Source: Pseudohalocynthiibacter aestuariivivens
Lineage (GTDB): Bacteria; Pseudomonadota; Alphaproteobacteria; Rhodobacterales; Rhodobacteraceae
Length of the DNA: 64,000 bases
NCBI RefSeq assembly: GCF_018457175.1
Contig: NZ_JAGFNU010000011.1
Location: forward strand, 49,347-113,346
Reading direction: 5' to 3'
In this document: in pieces, positions 61,840 through 64,000 of the stretch
Layout: each line of letters opens with the position of its first letter
Position numbering within the stretch: the stretch's first letter is position 1
The notes under the pieces: generated by a model
What the model was told of the DNA's origin: nothing
Seen by the model: only the letters and a program-made list of their open reading frames with translations
The model's database searches: none
Translations under genes and position numbers: made by a program

Positions 61840-62448
61840 TCAGTCAACAAGCTCAACGCCTACAGCCTTCATACCTTTAATGGCCGCATCAAGTGATCCA
61901 TCAAGATCGATCGCGCGACAGGCCGGGGTGACAACAGAAACGTCAAATCCAAGATTGGCCGCATCAACAGCGGAAAAATTCACACAAAAATCAGTGGCGA
62001 GGCCAACCATCGTAAGCGTCGTAACACCGCGCGTGCGAAGATACCCTTCCAGCCCGGTTGGTGTTTTATGGTCATTTTCGAAAAAGGCGGAATAGCTGTC
62101 TATTTCAGGACGGAACCCCTTGCGGATGATCATATTCGCTGGGTCCGTTTCAAGCGCTGAATGAAACGCCGCCCCTGTAGACCCCTGAACACAATGATCC
62201 GGCCAAAGCACCTGTGGGCCATAAGGCATCTCTGTCATCTCAAACGGCGATTTGCCAGTATGACTGGACGCAAAGGATGAATGCCCAGCCGGGTGCCAGT
62301 CTTGCGTGAAAACGCGCACGTGAAAGTCACGCAGCATCCCGTTTATCAGCGGCACGATTTCATCACCCCCCGCAACGGCAAGGGCACCACCGGGGCAGAA
62401 ATCATTTTGCACATCTATGACAATCAGGGCTTCGTTTGCAGGTCTCAT
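61840..62448 (-). CDS. pncA: Nicotinamidase
   Basis: PncA hydrolyses nicotinamide to nicotinate, the step before PncB. The 202-residue isochorismatase-fold protein has the catalytic Asp in VIDVQNDFCPGGALAVAGGDEIV, metal-binding QDWHPAGHSSFAS, the Lys region (NMIIRKGFRPEIDSYSAFF) and the nucleophile Cys in VGLATDFCVNFSAVDAANLG. It forms a unit with pncB in the same direction. Confidence 0.95.
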   Translation of the reverse strand: MRPANEALIVIDVQNDFCPGGALAVAGGDEIVPLINGMLRDFHVRVFTQDWHPAGHSSFASSHTGKSPFEMTEMPYGPQVLWPDHCVQGSTGAAFHSALETDPANMIIRKGFRPEIDSYSAFFENDHKTPTGLEGYLRTRGVTTLTMVGLATDFCVNFSAVDAANLGFDVSVVTPACRAIDLDGSLDAAIKGMKAVGVELVD

Positions 62449-62540
62449 TCAGATGCTCCTTCTGTGCCTGTACCTTGCCTATTCAGCACCCGGCCCTGCG
62501 TCAATGCTGCACTCTTGCATAGACGCGCAGACAGGAATAA

Positions 62541-63452
62541 ATGACGGCCATGATTATCGTAGCTGCTCTATATCATTTCACCCGGTTCGACGACATCGCC
62601 GCCATCCAAAAACCCTTGCAGGCGCTTTGCGACACGTATGGCAACAAAGGGTCCTTATTGCTGGCACGCGAAGGCATCAATGGCACAGTAGCCGGAAGCC
62701 GCGAAGGTCTGGATGCCATGCTGGCGCATATTCGCACCCTGCCCGGTTGTTCCGATCTGGAGCACAAGGAAAGCCCCGCTTCAACGATGCCATTCAACCG
62801 CATGAAAGTTCGCCTGAAGCGCGAGATCGTGACCATGGGCCAGCCTGATGTGGACCCGCTGGCAGCTGTTGGAAACTATGTTGCGCCAAAAGACTGGAAC
62901 GACCTGATCCGCCAGGATGATGTTGTCATCATTGATACACGCAATGATTACGAGGTGGCGATTGGTACCTTTGAGGGTGCAATTGACCCGCTGACCAAAA
63001 GCTTTGGCGAGTTTCCGGATTGGTGGCAGGAAAACAAAGACCGTTTTCACAACAAACGCGTCGCGATGTTCTGCACTGGCGGTATACGTTGCGAAAAATC
63101 AACTAATTACTTGATTGGTCAGGGTGTGGAAGACGTCTTTCACCTGAAAGGCGGCATACTCAAATACCTCGAGGACGTCCCGGCAGACGACAGCACATGG
63201 AATGGTGAATGTTTCGTTTTTGATCAGCGGGTGTCAGTGGGCCAGGGTTTGGTGGAGGGACCGCACGAGTTGTGCTTTGCCTGCCGTCGGCCAATCTTGC
63301 CCGAAGACAAGGCTCGTCCCGAGTATGAGGAGGGCGTAAGCTGCCATCTTTGTGTTGACGAGCAAACTGAAAGTCAGCGCGAACGTTTTCGCGAGCGGCA
63401 AAAACAAATTGCGTTGTCAAAGGCCCGCGGCGAAAGCCACATGGGGCCTTAA
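62541..63452 (+). CDS. trhO: tRNA uridine(34) hydroxylase TrhO
   Basis: TrhO makes 5-hydroxyuridine at the wobble position of tRNA using O2. The 303 residues contain an N-terminal ferredoxin-like UPF0176 domain (about 5-95; LLAREGINGTVAGSREG), a rhodanese domain with Cys178 in FCTGGIRCEKSTNYL, and a Cys-rich C-terminus (ELCFACRRPILPED and SCHLC) that suggests a metal site. Length and motifs are standard. It is divergent from pncA. Confidence 0.94.
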   Translation: MTAMIIVAALYHFTRFDDIAAIQKPLQALCDTYGNKGSLLLAREGINGTVAGSREGLDAMLAHIRTLPGCSDLEHKESPASTMPFNRMKVRLKREIVTMGQPDVDPLAAVGNYVAPKDWNDLIRQDDVVIIDTRNDYEVAIGTFEGAIDPLTKSFGEFPDWWQENKDRFHNKRVAMFCTGGIRCEKSTNYLIGQGVEDVFHLKGGILKYLEDVPADDSTWNGECFVFDQRVSVGQGLVEGPHELCFACRRPILPEDKARPEYEEGVSCHLCVDEQTESQRERFRERQKQIALSKARGESHMGP

Positions 63453-63554
63453 GCGGCAGGTTTTCGCATCATTTGTACGAACAGTTTTCCAGATTAAGAT
63501 TGCATTCATGCCTCTCTGTTACCCCTAAACACGGGTGAGAAAAGAGGTGGTGGG

Positions 63555-63874
63555 ATGAGCGCGATGCCAAACGCGCCAGTCATCATAAAGCGGAAGAAGA
63601 TTGTTGTAAGCACCGGCCACCATGGGGGGCCTGGAAGGTTGCTTACGCAGATTTTGTAACGGCCATGATGGCCTTCTTCATGCTTATGTGGCTGCTGAAC
63701 GCAACGACTGAACAACAACGCAAGGGGCTTGCTGATTACTTTAGCCCCACCATTCCAGTGAACCGGATTTCCGGTGGGGGTGATGGTGCTTTCAGCGGTG
63801 ACAGTGTCTTTTCAGAAGAAACACTGGCGCAAAACGGGACAGGCGCATCATCACACAAACCAACCGAAGAAAAT
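63555..63874 (+). pseudogene. motB: motB flagellar stator gene, frameshifted and cut by an IS
   Basis: The first 25 codons give the cytoplasmic start of MotB (MSAMPNAPVIIKRKKIV, then HHGG). Six G at 63624-63629 then break the frame. Adding one G restores [29 protein letters not shown], the conserved membrane segment with the proton-binding Asp, followed by ATTEQQRKGLADYFSPTIP. The peptidoglycan-binding OmpA-like domain never follows: the sequence runs into an IS end at about 63875. The remnant is non-functional even without the frameshift. It begins 102 bases after trhO. Confidence 0.85.
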
Positions 63875-64000
63875 TGTCTAGCCCCCAATTTCAGTACCAG
63901 TAATTTTCGTTTTCTCTAATAAGGTTTCAAGCACTGGCGGGCGCATGTTCAATGCGTGATGTGGTCTTATCCGGTTGTATTGCCTGAGCCAAACATTGAT
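63875..64000 (-). mobile_element. End of an IS3-family insertion sequence
   Basis: The motB sequence gives way at about 63875 to TGTCTAGCCCCCAATTTC, which looks like an IS terminus beginning with TG and partly overlapping the transposase stop. The element runs off the right edge, so its other end and target duplication are unseen. The transposase it carries identifies the family. Confidence 0.75.
63878..64000 (-). CDS. IS3-family transposase OrfB, C-terminal end only
   Basis: The last 40 codons of an integrase-core transposase read INVWLRQYNRIRPHHALNM, then RPPVLETLLEKTKI, ending GTEIGG and stop. The YNxxRPHxAL motif around the third catalytic residue's helix is typical of IS3-group OrfB. 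The rest of the protein lies outside the window. Confidence 0.85.
   Translation of the reverse strand: MNVWLRQYNRIRPHHALNMRPPVLETLLEKTKITGTEIGG

Noticed and set aside
1..64000. CRISPR array, tRNA or rRNA genes
   Set aside because: No regularly spaced direct repeats and no tRNA T-arm or rRNA-like sequence were noticed on either strand.

Overview
The window looks like the chromosome of a marine alphaproteobacterium of the Rhodobacteraceae (Roseobacter group). This rests on moderate GC, several gene orders familiar from that family (rsfS-rlmH-gpmI-envC-ctpA-rppH; rlmN near an IalB-type gene; serB/serC/serA), roseobacter-type Hint-domain proteins, a DUF2783/FAD monooxygenase pair, and a serC leader. 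All calls come from reading the sequence; no database search was run.

Layout. 1-5610 (+): ribosome silencing and rRNA methylation (rsfS, rlmH), glycolysis (gpmI), cell-envelope hydrolase control (EnvC-like, CtpA) and RNA 5'-end processing (rppH). 5633-11156 (-): a lytic transglycosylase, RNase R, a DUF2064 transferase and dapE. 11459-20184: dapD, a LOG-family gene, a zinc CDF transporter, rlmN and an IalB-like gene, with three Hint-domain genes (one catalytically degenerate) set among them. 20364-26095: asparaginase, serB divergent from serC-serA, with a hairpin-rich serC leader, then a metallophosphatase. 26100-32961: homogentisate catabolism (hmgA, maiA, fahA) with an FAD hydroxylase, a small DUF2783 partner, a degenerate MBL protein and DUF2585; a perfect 18-bp palindrome lies upstream of hmgA. 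33080-39934: threonine catabolism (kbl-tdh plus a CysK-like gene), a homocysteine methyltransferase family gene, an XRE/cupin regulator, a MarR regulator and a BktB-like thiolase. 39950-47430 (-): alpha-2-macroglobulin and PbpC. 47572-57885: a cytoplasmic hybrid histidine kinase, small hypotheticals, VOC, yaaA, recQ, yggT, a thioesterase, an MFS transporter, mepA and a queuosine-precursor transporter. 57930-58574: a candidate small transcript with an 18-codon ORF, then arfB. 58624-60463: an AT-rich islet. 60460-63452: NAD salvage (pncB, pncA) and trhO. 63555-64000: a motB remnant broken by a frameshift and by an IS3-family element running off the window end.

The most interesting locus is the islet at 58624-60463. 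It encodes an AvcD-type anti-phage dCTP/dCMP deaminase (P-loop domain plus zinc cytidine-deaminase domain). The reading frame breaks inside the deaminase domain at an eight-A run, 15 bases after a seven-A run. Both runs form canonical -1 slippery heptamers in the zero frame, and one extra A restores a 515-residue protein. A divergent 62-residue gene and an 18-codon ORF occupy the place where the AvcI antitoxin RNA lies in known AvcID systems. Whether this is a frameshift-controlled defence gene, a decayed gene or an assembly error cannot be decided from sequence alone. The second homopolymer frameshift 3.7 kb away, in motB, is a reason for caution.

No tRNA, rRNA or CRISPR array was seen.
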